Shown piece by piece: positions 26,448 through 35,519 of a stretch of DNA of 47,835 nt. Source of the stretch: Clostridia bacterium (lineage in GTDB: Bacteria > Bacillota > Clostridia > UBA1381); contig JAGBHE010000090.1 in NCBI GenBank assembly GCA_017935675.1, forward strand, positions 1 through 47,835, in the 5' to 3' direction. Numbering within the stretch: position 1 is the stretch's first letter; each line of letters starts with the position of its first letter. Position numbers and translations under genes: made by a program. Under the pieces are notes generated by a model. It ran no database searches and had not been told where the DNA came from. It saw only the letters and a list, made by a program, of their open reading frames with translations.

Positions 26448-29030
26448 TCAATTGAAATCATATACAACTAAATCATTTCCTTGTCCATATGCTTCTGTAT
26501 AGAATATAAGATAATCACTGCCATCCATTGATATATATTTTGCAAAATCAGTTGCAGCACCATCGGTTACAGTCTTGGTTTTTACATTATATACGCTGCA
26601 TGTTACACCGGCAACATTGACAAGATCCCGAAGAGGTTCTGCAGTAATATCTGCGGAGGATGCCCGGTCGTACGTAAGATATCCCCATCCGTTACTGAAG
26701 GTTGACAAATATCCTACCAAATACCTGACCCTCAGATATGAAGATATATCCGAATATCCCTGAAGAAGCTTCGGCGCACTTATATCAAGAACTGTTTTCG
26801 TATAAGCTATATTATTCTCCGGATCAAGAACCAAATTGATTATATCTCCCGGTTCTATGTCACAGCAGGTATCGGTATCATCAGGTTTAGTCTTGTATAC
26901 AAACCTGACCTTCTGTTTGATCAGCTCCAATTCTCTTCTTATCTCGTCGTTCTCATCACAAATAATTTTGTTTGATGCAACCAAATACATATCCGGCGAA
27001 GTTCCGTAGTTTTCAGGTATATCATCAACTACCAGCAAAGTTTCCGCCACCCCCGCTTCATTGACGTCATATGCCTGACAATTATATTTTGCTCCGTTCA
27101 ACAGCACATCTGTCTTTGTCGCAAAAAAGCCTTGAAGGTCCGGCTTGCTTGTTTCTAAAGCCTTGCCGGGAATGGTAAACATAACAGTACCTTCATTTAC
27201 TCTGAACTCCCTTACCGAAGTACCAAAAACGTTACCGAGATTTTTGAAATCCCGGACTGCAAGATCGGCATATAATTGGGGTGATTTTTCATTTTGATAT
27301 TCAGTTGTATATATGCTTGCAACTTTCCCGTCCTTAAGCTTGTAATTTATAAGCTGTACCATACTGTCACCCGTACATCCGTTCAGCTTTGACTTACCCA
27401 AAACATTACATGCCTGTTCATAGCTTTTAATCTTTACACCGTTTATGGTTATTTTTGATTCCGAATCATATGTTTCCACACTGTTTCCTTGTGTAAGTAT
27501 CTTAAACCAGAAAGATTCCGTATCTGAATCATATCCAATATTGATAAATACTCCCGTGTATAAATCAGGCTGCTCCTCATTGCTTACAAGCACTATCTGA
27601 TTCAGGAAATCCAATGAAAATGTTGAAAGAACCCCTAACGTAGGAACCTTTCCGTAATTATATGCTGCTGCATTTTTTATTATAGGATTAATTCTGAGCT
27701 CTTTTCCATCGACAACATACGTTCTATCGTTCATGATTTCCAACGTTCCTGTTCTTACAGTCCTGTTTATCCTGACATTTAAAATCTTACCGTGTGAAGA
27801 TTCATTCTCATAGTACGCCAGAACATCACCTGTCATAATATCTGAGGGAAGAGCCTCTTTTCCGTCAATCTCCACATTGACAACATCCCCGACAGATTCC
27901 TTTTCAAAATTAATATATGTATTCTTTTTGTATAAATCAAATATTTTAAAAGCGTTGTCTGTAGTATAATTGCCCGCCGTTAATATGCTGTAGTCATATA
28001 TCTTCAGCACATCATAGTATCCGTCGCCGTCACTGTCTATTGCCGTTACTTCGCCCAAATTCATATTTGTTAAAATTGACGGTTCAAACTGGGAACCGGC
28101 AAAAACATCATTATAAATAATTTGTACAGCCGGAAGGATTCTCAATGTGCTTTTCTTATTATCACCCTCCTTGTAATATTCAATTTTATTATCGCTGCAT
28201 AAGCCGTCATACAGTTCATACGATTTTATATACTCTGCCTTGCCCTTCTTAGCTGTTGCCGAAATAATACAATATGTACTATCAATTTCTCTTACATAGG
28301 CAGAAACATAATATCCCAGCATATCACATATCTTTTTGTTTTCGCACTCATATACGACATCATCTATTTTTACTGCGTCAAGCTGACAGCCATCCGTTGA
28401 ATCCAGTGCAGTTAATGAATTAGCGGTTATTTGACCTTGAATCTCAAATACATCCCAATCCGCTCCGAGGATTGTATTATCGTTATCTATTTTATATGTA
28501 TTGTAAGAGGAATATAAAACTCTTCCGGCATTCATCATATTATATATGAATATTACCGCATTACGGTAGCTTACATTTTCATTTGCAAAGCTTATATTCT
28601 TATATAAATCCTTTACACACTGTTCAGCTGACATATCAGATTGATAACCAAGCGCTCTTTGCGCTAAACTAATACATTCCTCCGGTGTTATATAATCATC
28701 CGGGCAAAAGCTTCCTTCGGCATATCCGTTAACATAGCCGTAATTGTATGCTGAGCAAATTGCCGAATAGTTTTTGTGAGAGCGCGGCACGTCCACAAAC
28801 GGCCGTGCACCGTCTCCGAGCATTTCAATCTTATTCAACGACCTGAAATACAGTTCAACAAACTCGCCGCGGGTAATTGCCGCATCAGTATTATCCGGTG
28901 CTTCGTCCGCTATTCCCAGCTCATTGAGCAATTCATATGCTTCATCATATTTTTCATTAGCTGCCGTCACTGATGAAATCGGAATGATAAACAATAATAA
29001 CATTATCATTATTATTCGTTTAAAATTCAT
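26448..29030 (-). CDS. Secreted protein with N-terminal SLH repeats, function unknown (860 residues)
   Basis: I start at 29030 (MNFKRIIMIMLLLFIIPISS), behind AAAGGTTTGATAATT, rather than six codons earlier. A signal peptide is followed by about three SLH-like repeats (residues 25-175: DAAITRGEFVELYFRSLNK, then GYVNGYAEGSFCPDDYITPE). The remaining 680 residues are beta-rich and not recognised. An acidic loop DSDGDGYYDVLKI near residue 335 could bind calcium. SLH repeats at the N-terminus, not the C-terminus, orient the free end outward. Its place between the large SLH protein and the two lyases suggests a surface platform or binding partner for the polysaccharide. No catalytic motif is seen. 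Confidence 0.72.
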   Translation of the reverse strand: MNFKRIIMIMLLLFIIPISSVTAANEKYDEAYELLNELGIADEAPDNTDAAITRGEFVELYFRSLNKIEMLGDGARPFVDVPRSHKNYSAICSAYNYGYVNGYAEGSFCPDDYITPEECISLAQRALGYQSDMSAEQCVKDLYKNISFANENVSYRNAVIFIYNMMNAGRVLYSSYNTYKIDNDNTILGADWDVFEIQGQITANSLTALDSTDGCQLDAVKIDDVVYECENKKICDMLGYYVSAYVREIDSTYCIISATAKKGKAEYIKSYELYDGLCSDNKIEYYKEGDNKKSTLRILPAVQIIYNDVFAGSQFEPSILTNMNLGEVTAIDSDGDGYYDVLKIYDYSILTAGNYTTDNAFKIFDLYKKNTYINFEKESVGDVVNVEIDGKEALPSDIMTGDVLAYYENESSHGKILNVRINRTVRTGTLEIMNDRTYVVDGKELRINPIIKNAAAYNYGKVPTLGVLSTFSLDFLNQIVLVSNEEQPDLYTGVFINIGYDSDTESFWFKILTQGNSVETYDSESKITINGVKIKSYEQACNVLGKSKLNGCTGDSMVQLINYKLKDGKVASIYTTEYQNEKSPQLYADLAVRDFKNLGNVFGTSVREFRVNEGTVMFTIPGKALETSKPDLQGFFATKTDVLLNGAKYNCQAYDVNEAGVAETLLVVDDIPENYGTSPDMYLVASNKIICDENDEIRRELELIKQKVRFVYKTKPDDTDTCCDIEPGDIINLVLDPENNIAYTKTVLDISAPKLLQGYSDISSYLRVRYLVGYLSTFSNGWGYLTYDRASSADITAEPLRDLVNVAGVTCSVYNVKTKTVTDGAATDFAKYISMDGSDYLIFYTEAYGQGNDLVVYDFN

Positions 29031-29048
29031 AATTATCAAACCTTTCAT

Positions 29049-32000
29049 TTAAATTATTGTCAACAGGTTTGCTGCAATCTGTACTGCCATGGCTCTGTTC
29101 ACATTTATTATAGGGCAAAACATATTATTGTCCATTCCGTTGATCACACCATATGTATAAAGCTTTTCGACATAAGTGCCTGCATAATCAGCAATGTCAC
29201 TGATATCAGCAAAGCTGCCGGCCTCCCTGATTGCAGTACCGGAATATTTAATATATTCCAAAGCTCTTCCTGTTATTGCTGCCATATCCTGACGGGTTAT
29301 GAAGCTGTCCGGAGAAAATTGAGTATCCGACAGACCGCTTACAATTCCCTTTTCATAAGCAGTTGCAACAACATCATGGTACCACGAGTCGTCAGTTACA
29401 TCTCTGAATGGAATTTCCTTTGCATCAGTTTCTATATTAAGGGTTTTTAATATAATTGTCAGAAATTCCGCTCTTGTAATATTATTATCCGGACGAATTG
29501 TGTTATCATCATAACCCTTGACAATTCCTTTTTCGGCACATAAAATTACGGCATCATATGCCCAATGTGATGAATCAATGTCTGCAAATACCGGAGTGTT
29601 CCGAGGCTGTTTAACAGCCGGAGTTACTGCCATTGCGCTGCTTGCAGAAGAAGCATGGCTGCCCGATGATGATGACGGCGAACCGCCGCCGCCCGACGAA
29701 TTAAGCAATGCTGCAATTTGTTCTGTCAGGAATTTTTCAAACTCCTCCAGTGAGCTGAATGTTTTTGAGTATATAGCCTTGTTAAGCTCCGTCTTTTTTG
29801 AAGGATATGCGTTAAGCCGTGCATACTGAGAATCAACATCTACAGACAGATATCCGGAATTTGCCTTTACAATATTCTCCATATCCTCCCATCCGCCTTC
29901 ATTTATACTCCATAATGCAGCGGCATAATTAAATGTCTTCGGTACCTTATCATATATTTCGTCAAGATTATCCGTGCTGTTTACGGCTTCTTGAAGCTTT
30001 TCCAAAATCTTGGTGTTTACTGTCTTTCGGTTCACTGAATTATATGAATAACCAAAGATATACTCATTATCCAAATCAAAGCCAAAGAAATCTTTATAAT
30101 TCTCCAGTATGCTTCTGAGATTATCCGGATTTCCGGCTTGTATATCGGATTTAAACGATTTTATAGTATTGTGTTTAACCTGTAATTTATATTCGTAATC
30201 AGCTTTATTCTCAATTATGGAGTGAATTTCGGCAGTTCTTTTCGTAAAGTCCTTATTTGCCAGTAAATCCATAACAACAGTTGGATTTTCTAACATATAA
30301 TAATCAGTTAAGTCACACGATAAAACAGCCGGAACATCAAAACCTTCATATAACTCTCTGTCTTTTGCAAAATACCTGAGCAACACCTCAGATGTTGAAT
30401 TTTTTATAAGCTCCGCAATTTTATCTGCAGCATCAGAACCGTTATATCGGAATTTAATTGACGAATCTCTTTCACCGTTTGATTGTGTTTTATATGCCGT
30501 ATACGATGTTCCTGCCGCTGCTCCGTTTATGGAAAAGTTACCCTCAAAACACTTTTGCATTCCTGTTGTTCCGTTTGAAATATACACAACCGCGTCTCTT
30601 ATATTATCCGGCGTAATCTCGCTGTAATTATCGTTTATGACTACAAGTGAATATGCCATATTCGATTCTTCTGTTGCAGCTATCACCTTTACGGACGCTT
30701 TATCATTATCGACTATTGCTCTGTTGGCTGCTGCTTCACCGGTGCCGGCACCGGGTGAATTTTCCGATTCTACAGGACGCAGGTTAGTGAACTTATCACC
30801 CTCAAAAACAAATGCATAAGCCTCTCCGCCGATATCTGCCGAATCTGCTGTGAGTGACGGTGTCAGCTCTGTTTCCCCGTTCGCTTCTACACTCTTTGTT
30901 TCATATGCGATATTTGTAAGCTTCTTAAAACCGCCTTCCGGCTTAAATATTGCCAATACAGCAGTAATCCGGCGCTTACTTTTCTGTGAGTTCACGAGTT
31001 TTACTCTTGCAGTTACAGTATTACCGTCTTCTATATTACCGTCAATCTCTTTTGAAATATCGTCTGAGCACGCAACATAGAACTCCTTTGTCGTCTGCAT
31101 CTCAAGTCCTTTGTTTAACAAAAGATCCTGCGGAGTAACCGAAAATCTTATATACTTGCCTATCATATCATTTGTTATTTCAAGCTCATAATTATCTTCA
31201 CTTGTGCCTATAAGCGACTCTTTCACTTCCCACGGTCCCCATGGATAGTCTGATACAAGCCATTTGATTTCGGATTCATATTCTGTTCCGAGATCAAATG
31301 CTTTTTCATAATCATAGCTTGCACTAAGCATTTGACCAACCTTAGGATTACCTGAAATCCTGAGGTTTTCAACTACCGGACGCTTTGCATAAAGCGTTAA
31401 ATTATCAATTAAATACTTGCCTGACCTTATTATAAGCGGATCTGTAAGACTTCCCTGACATCTCACTGTAACCCTTGCCCAATCCTCATTGCTGTATCCT
31501 GCGCAGGATGTGGTAACATGAGTCCATCTGTTGCTGTAAACATCAAACTGTCCAAAGTTATATCCGCCGTTGTTTCCTGACCATTGGGACATAAATGAAA
31601 TACTCATGGCAGTATCATGGTCATAATTTAATTTTATATCCGCCGCATAATCATATGTATATTTGCTCTCGATTTGATTAGCAAAATAGTAACTGAATGT
31701 ATCATAGCCTCTGTTAGTTACAAACTCACCGCCGCTTATATCATAACCATGCCTTGCAGCCTCAGCATTTACCGCAAGTGAGCCTGTGCCGTCATCATAT
31801 CCTGTCAAATCACTGTTTTCGTTTGAAAAAGTATTACTGTACGTCTGATTCCAGCCGTCCCAGTTTGATGAAAGGTCACCGTTGTTAATCATATTCCTTT
31901 CAAACTCAATAACAGGCGTGCACTCACTCATTACCGGAACACCTTTTCTGCCTGAGGTATCAACCGGAGTTATTCTGAATCTGACATACTTGCCCCTTTG

Positions 32001-33905
32001 ATCCTGTGACAACAGCAATACTCCGTCTTTTTCAACTGTCGATGCGTTCACATTTGATTTTGGGCAGCCTCTCTCTTGTACAGCTCTCGGATTGATAACC
32101 TCCCATGCCTCTGACGGTGCCCGGTCCGAATCAGACATAAGCCATTCAATAATGGTATTACCCTCTCCTAAAGTTCCTTCATAGCTATATGAAGGATATA
32201 ATATATCATTTGTTTTGTTTCCGGTTGACTTAAGCTTCAGTGCCGACGCACAGAGCTTATAACAATTTACCTCTTCTGAGTAAACTATTGTTCCGCCTCT
32301 GCCGTTCTCGTCAAACGGAACTACTGAGAATGAAAGATACTTTCCTTCAAGGTCCGAGGTGATTTCTATTTCCTTATCATTTGAAAGCTCTGTCTTTTCG
32401 CCGCCCTTTGAATCACTGACATACCAGGTGATAACACTGTCCTTTTCTTTCGCATTTACCGAGCTGATATATTGATATGATGCCTTAACTGTTGAACCGA
32501 TAATCGGAAGATTTTCAATTTTAACATCGCCTGCCTCAGGTACTGCTGCATATAATCCGATATTATCTATTATGCAGCTTCCTTCAAATAAAATGTCCTT
32601 ATCCGACATGGCATCCAGCGAAATTATTTCATTGTACTCCTTTATATCGTCTGTTAATTCAAATGAAACAGGCTCATCACCAAATCCTTTTATTGATAAG
32701 CTTTCTCCCTTTGCCGTAAATGAGATGCTGTACATTTCAGATTCGTCATTATATGAAATAAGCGGATATGATGCCACTCCGTCAATCCTCATTGAACCGT
32801 TTGCATTCTCTCCTTCCACATAAGAGACATCACCTTTCCATTTAAATATACCATGCTTAAATTCAGAATTTGAAATCAGGTTGCCTGCCATCTCGATTTT
32901 TACCGGTTCACTTCTTTTTTGTGCGCCGGTCATTGAGCTGATATCCTTCGGGATGATAAGCGCTGAAAGATATTTATTTGCCATTGAGGCGTCAAGACAA
33001 AGCATTGATAACCCGGCAGCGGAAGCCGAAGTAACGGAATTTACTGTTTTTACGGTCTCCCATGTCAAGCTTGTTTTAGTGTCGGCAATTTGCCATTGAA
33101 TTTCGCTGTCTCCCTCTTCCTCCATTCCTGAATATGAATACTCTGCATATACCAAAGAATCCGATTCAAATCCGTCAACAGAAGATACCCTGACATCCGA
33201 TACCGATATCCGTTCCACAGTTTTAAATGAAACATTATCAACATATATAAATCCCTGACCTTCATCAGCGCTTAAATCACTGCGCAGTGCATTGTATTTA
33301 TTAACGGCACCCGATACACTATAATCCGACGGCTGCCTTTCTGTTGAAAGAGGTGTAGTTAAAATGATACTAAAGGGTTTACCTGCATTCTCTTCGGTGA
33401 TTGTGTAGAATGCAGATACCTTTTGCCATTCATTTGTTAGTTGAACAGACATTCCGCCGGTAAACTCTGTAGACGAATCTCCTGTTTCAATATTTACCTC
33501 AGCTGAATTAATATTTGTTTTCATATATGCCGAAAACTCATATGTTGTTCCCACAGACGCACCCGAAATCAAGCTTCTGCTGTTATACCTCATACCCATT
33601 CCGCTTGTTCCGCCCAAGCCAAGAAATCTTACAGCCTTGCTGCCGTCGTAAACATTGTCACTGTTCTCTGTATCAGAAATAAATTCTATAAAGGATTTAT
33701 TACTATCCTCATACACAACCCATTTACAATTCGTATTATTGGGTCTTGCACCGACTGTTGTATCTTCAAACCCGGTATCACCCAGAAGCTCGGCTCCATA
33801 CATCTCATCGGCATATACTGCATTTGGTATACAGATAAAGCTCTGTATACCAATGCACATTGCGCTGAGTAACGAAATGATATGCTTTTTTCTCACGTTA
33901 ATCAC
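29049..33905 (-). CDS. Giant SLH-anchored multi-module carbohydrate-binding protein (1618 residues)
   Basis: After a signal peptide (ending near AVYADE, residue 33) comes a CBM4/9-like jelly-roll module (about 35-235, ELLGDTGFE to VDNVSFK). There follow four similar Ig-like modules (each with a Y-x-Y, S-x-I-x-W pattern and a GKYLxFxVxP strand) interleaved with two further CBM-like modules (NLISNSEFKHG near 345; NMINNGDLSSNWDGW near 670). A helical region spans about 1100-1400. A Gly/Ser linker (SGGGGSPSSSSGSH) leads to three SLH repeats from about 1436 to the C-terminus (SSHWAYDAVILCAEKGIVKG). The design suggests a wall-anchored arm that captures polysaccharide. No catalytic motif is seen. 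It starts behind AAAGGTGATTAACG and sits four bases after the solute-binding gene. Confidence 0.8.
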   Translation of the reverse strand: MINVRKKHIISLLSAMCIGIQSFICIPNAVYADEMYGAELLGDTGFEDTTVGARPNNTNCKWVVYEDSNKSFIEFISDTENSDNVYDGSKAVRFLGLGGTSGMGMRYNSRSLISGASVGTTYEFSAYMKTNINSAEVNIETGDSSTEFTGGMSVQLTNEWQKVSAFYTITEENAGKPFSIILTTPLSTERQPSDYSVSGAVNKYNALRSDLSADEGQGFIYVDNVSFKTVERISVSDVRVSSVDGFESDSLVYAEYSYSGMEEEGDSEIQWQIADTKTSLTWETVKTVNSVTSASAAGLSMLCLDASMANKYLSALIIPKDISSMTGAQKRSEPVKIEMAGNLISNSEFKHGIFKWKGDVSYVEGENANGSMRIDGVASYPLISYNDESEMYSISFTAKGESLSIKGFGDEPVSFELTDDIKEYNEIISLDAMSDKDILFEGSCIIDNIGLYAAVPEAGDVKIENLPIIGSTVKASYQYISSVNAKEKDSVITWYVSDSKGGEKTELSNDKEIEITSDLEGKYLSFSVVPFDENGRGGTIVYSEEVNCYKLCASALKLKSTGNKTNDILYPSYSYEGTLGEGNTIIEWLMSDSDRAPSEAWEVINPRAVQERGCPKSNVNASTVEKDGVLLLSQDQRGKYVRFRITPVDTSGRKGVPVMSECTPVIEFERNMINNGDLSSNWDGWNQTYSNTFSNENSDLTGYDDGTGSLAVNAEAARHGYDISGGEFVTNRGYDTFSYYFANQIESKYTYDYAADIKLNYDHDTAMSISFMSQWSGNNGGYNFGQFDVYSNRWTHVTTSCAGYSNEDWARVTVRCQGSLTDPLIIRSGKYLIDNLTLYAKRPVVENLRISGNPKVGQMLSASYDYEKAFDLGTEYESEIKWLVSDYPWGPWEVKESLIGTSEDNYELEITNDMIGKYIRFSVTPQDLLLNKGLEMQTTKEFYVACSDDISKEIDGNIEDGNTVTARVKLVNSQKSKRRITAVLAIFKPEGGFKKLTNIAYETKSVEANGETELTPSLTADSADIGGEAYAFVFEGDKFTNLRPVESENSPGAGTGEAAANRAIVDNDKASVKVIAATEESNMAYSLVVINDNYSEITPDNIRDAVVYISNGTTGMQKCFEGNFSINGAAAGTSYTAYKTQSNGERDSSIKFRYNGSDAADKIAELIKNSTSEVLLRYFAKDRELYEGFDVPAVLSCDLTDYYMLENPTVVMDLLANKDFTKRTAEIHSIIENKADYEYKLQVKHNTIKSFKSDIQAGNPDNLRSILENYKDFFGFDLDNEYIFGYSYNSVNRKTVNTKILEKLQEAVNSTDNLDEIYDKVPKTFNYAAALWSINEGGWEDMENIVKANSGYLSVDVDSQYARLNAYPSKKTELNKAIYSKTFSSLEEFEKFLTEQIAALLNSSGGGGSPSSSSGSHASSASSAMAVTPAVKQPRNTPVFADIDSSHWAYDAVILCAEKGIVKGYDDNTIRPDNNITRAEFLTIILKTLNIETDAKEIPFRDVTDDSWYHDVVATAYEKGIVSGLSDTQFSPDSFITRQDMAAITGRALEYIKYSGTAIREAGSFADISDIADYAGTYVEKLYTYGVINGMDNNMFCPIINVNRAMAVQIAANLLTII

Positions 33906-33908
33906 CTT

Positions 33909-35492
33909 TCATCTCTGTGTCATTCTATCATATGAATCCTGCTTTATTTTAATAAAATCCTTAACGCCCATTTTTTCAAGATTCGCCTTGTATTCATCAA
34001 ATTTCTCAATCGGCTCAACTCCGGTTACAAACTTAATGAACATTTCGGTTGCGTATGTGTCTATTGCATTTGAAATTTCAGCAAGCTTTGTCTGCTCCTC
34101 CTCTGTCGGAGTAAGGCTTGTAACAATATGTTCGCTGCCGTTATGCTTTTTCCATACACCAAGTGCATTCTTCATATCATCTGTTATCAGTGTCTGCTCA
34201 TATGCCTCAATAAGCTGAACCGAATCATAGCAGTTATACGGCTTAGCATACTGTGATAACGCCTGACCAAGAGTGAGTCCGTTACTGTTATTCAGAATTT
34301 CATCCGTATATTTCGGCTGTCCGTCAACCATTGTATAGCTTTCGCCCTCTATACCGTAGTTTACAAGATTAATACCTTCTTCTGAATATGTATAGTCAAT
34401 AAGACGTACCGCCAGCTCCGGATTCTTACACATACTTGATACTGCGCTTCCGAACACTGTTACAGGGAATATGTACTGACCGAATTCCGATATTTCGCCC
34501 TTATTCAGTGACGGATACGGTGCAGCAACAACCCTATATGCGGGATCGCCGTTTTTAGCGCTCATAAACTTATTAATGCCGCTTGTAATGCCGCCGTATG
34601 TTACACCCGATGTTCCGTTGAGAATATTGGAGGTGATTGTCTGTGCGTCTATTGATGCAAAGTTATTGTCAAAAAGCTTTTCATTATACCATTTGTTCAG
34701 TGTTGTAAGTAAATCCTTGTAGCCATCCTCGTAATAACCGTATTTTACAACATCTCCGTCTCTGTAAACATCGAGCGTTATACCATAAGCACCGGAAATC
34801 GCTCCCGCCCGGAACATATATGTATCTGCACTGAGCGGTGCTATTGCATTCTTCTTTTCCTTGAACGCTTTAAGAACTTCATACCACTCATCAATGGTTT
34901 CCGGCATATCCAAACCTAACTCGTCAAGCCAGTCCTGTCTGATAATTAAGCCGCCGCTTGTTGTTACGGCGCTGATATACGGCATCATATATATAGCACC
35001 GCTGTCTGTTGTTATATGCTTTTTGTAATCAGGATGCTCTTCCATATACTTTTTAAAATTCGGAGCATATTTATCAATAAGCTCTGAAAGGTCAATGATA
35101 TACCCGTCCTTTATCGCTTTTTCCGGTCCGCCGGGGAAATCCGCCCAATAATGGTCAATAATATCCGGAAGCTCTCCCGATGACAGCATAAGATTAAACT
35201 GCTCTGCACCGCCGGAAGCCGATGGATGTTCAAATTTAATATTAACACCTGTATTTTCTATAAATTTTTTCCCAAAAGGAGTATCACCTAAATTTTGTGC
35301 AGTTGCCGTTATATTGGCGTCAATATAAGTCCACCAATTAACCTCCTCATCTGTTTGTATCGGATATGAATCCCCATACCCGCCGCTCTTTACATCGCTT
35401 GAAACTTTTTTTTCGCTGCCGCATCCTGCGAATGAAGTCAACATCACCGCAGACATAATCAGTACACCGGCCTTTGCAATTATTTTTTTCAT
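33909..35492 (-). CDS. Lipoprotein solute-binding protein of sugar ABC transporter
   Basis: This family 1 extracellular solute-binding protein captures oligosaccharides outside the membrane and delivers them to the two permeases of this operon. The lipobox LTSFAGC with Cys24 gives a lipid anchor. The body shows typical segments (LPDIIDHYWADFPGG, then IIRQDWLDELGLDMPETIDE) of the LplA/YtcQ group, which serves pectic and other uronate oligosaccharides. I start at 35492 (MKKIIAKAG) because AAAGG lies nine bases ahead; the ATG three codons upstream is too close to it. The length is 527 residues. Unusually, a secreted RCC1 protein separates it from the permease genes. Confidence 0.92.
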   Translation of the reverse strand: MKKIIAKAGVLIMSAVMLTSFAGCGSEKKVSSDVKSGGYGDSYPIQTDEEVNWWTYIDANITATAQNLGDTPFGKKFIENTGVNIKFEHPSASGGAEQFNLMLSSGELPDIIDHYWADFPGGPEKAIKDGYIIDLSELIDKYAPNFKKYMEEHPDYKKHITTDSGAIYMMPYISAVTTSGGLIIRQDWLDELGLDMPETIDEWYEVLKAFKEKKNAIAPLSADTYMFRAGAISGAYGITLDVYRDGDVVKYGYYEDGYKDLLTTLNKWYNEKLFDNNFASIDAQTITSNILNGTSGVTYGGITSGINKFMSAKNGDPAYRVVAAPYPSLNKGEISEFGQYIFPVTVFGSAVSSMCKNPELAVRLIDYTYSEEGINLVNYGIEGESYTMVDGQPKYTDEILNNSNGLTLGQALSQYAKPYNCYDSVQLIEAYEQTLITDDMKNALGVWKKHNGSEHIVTSLTPTEEEQTKLAEISNAIDTYATEMFIKFVTGVEPIEKFDEYKANLEKMGVKDFIKIKQDSYDRMTQR

Positions 35493-35519
35493 AATTAACA
35501 TCCTTTCATATTGTTACTT

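Noticed and set aside
29638..29700. Low-complexity stretch in the large SLH gene
   Set aside because: It encodes the Gly/Ser linker before the SLH repeats and is not a DNA repeat array.
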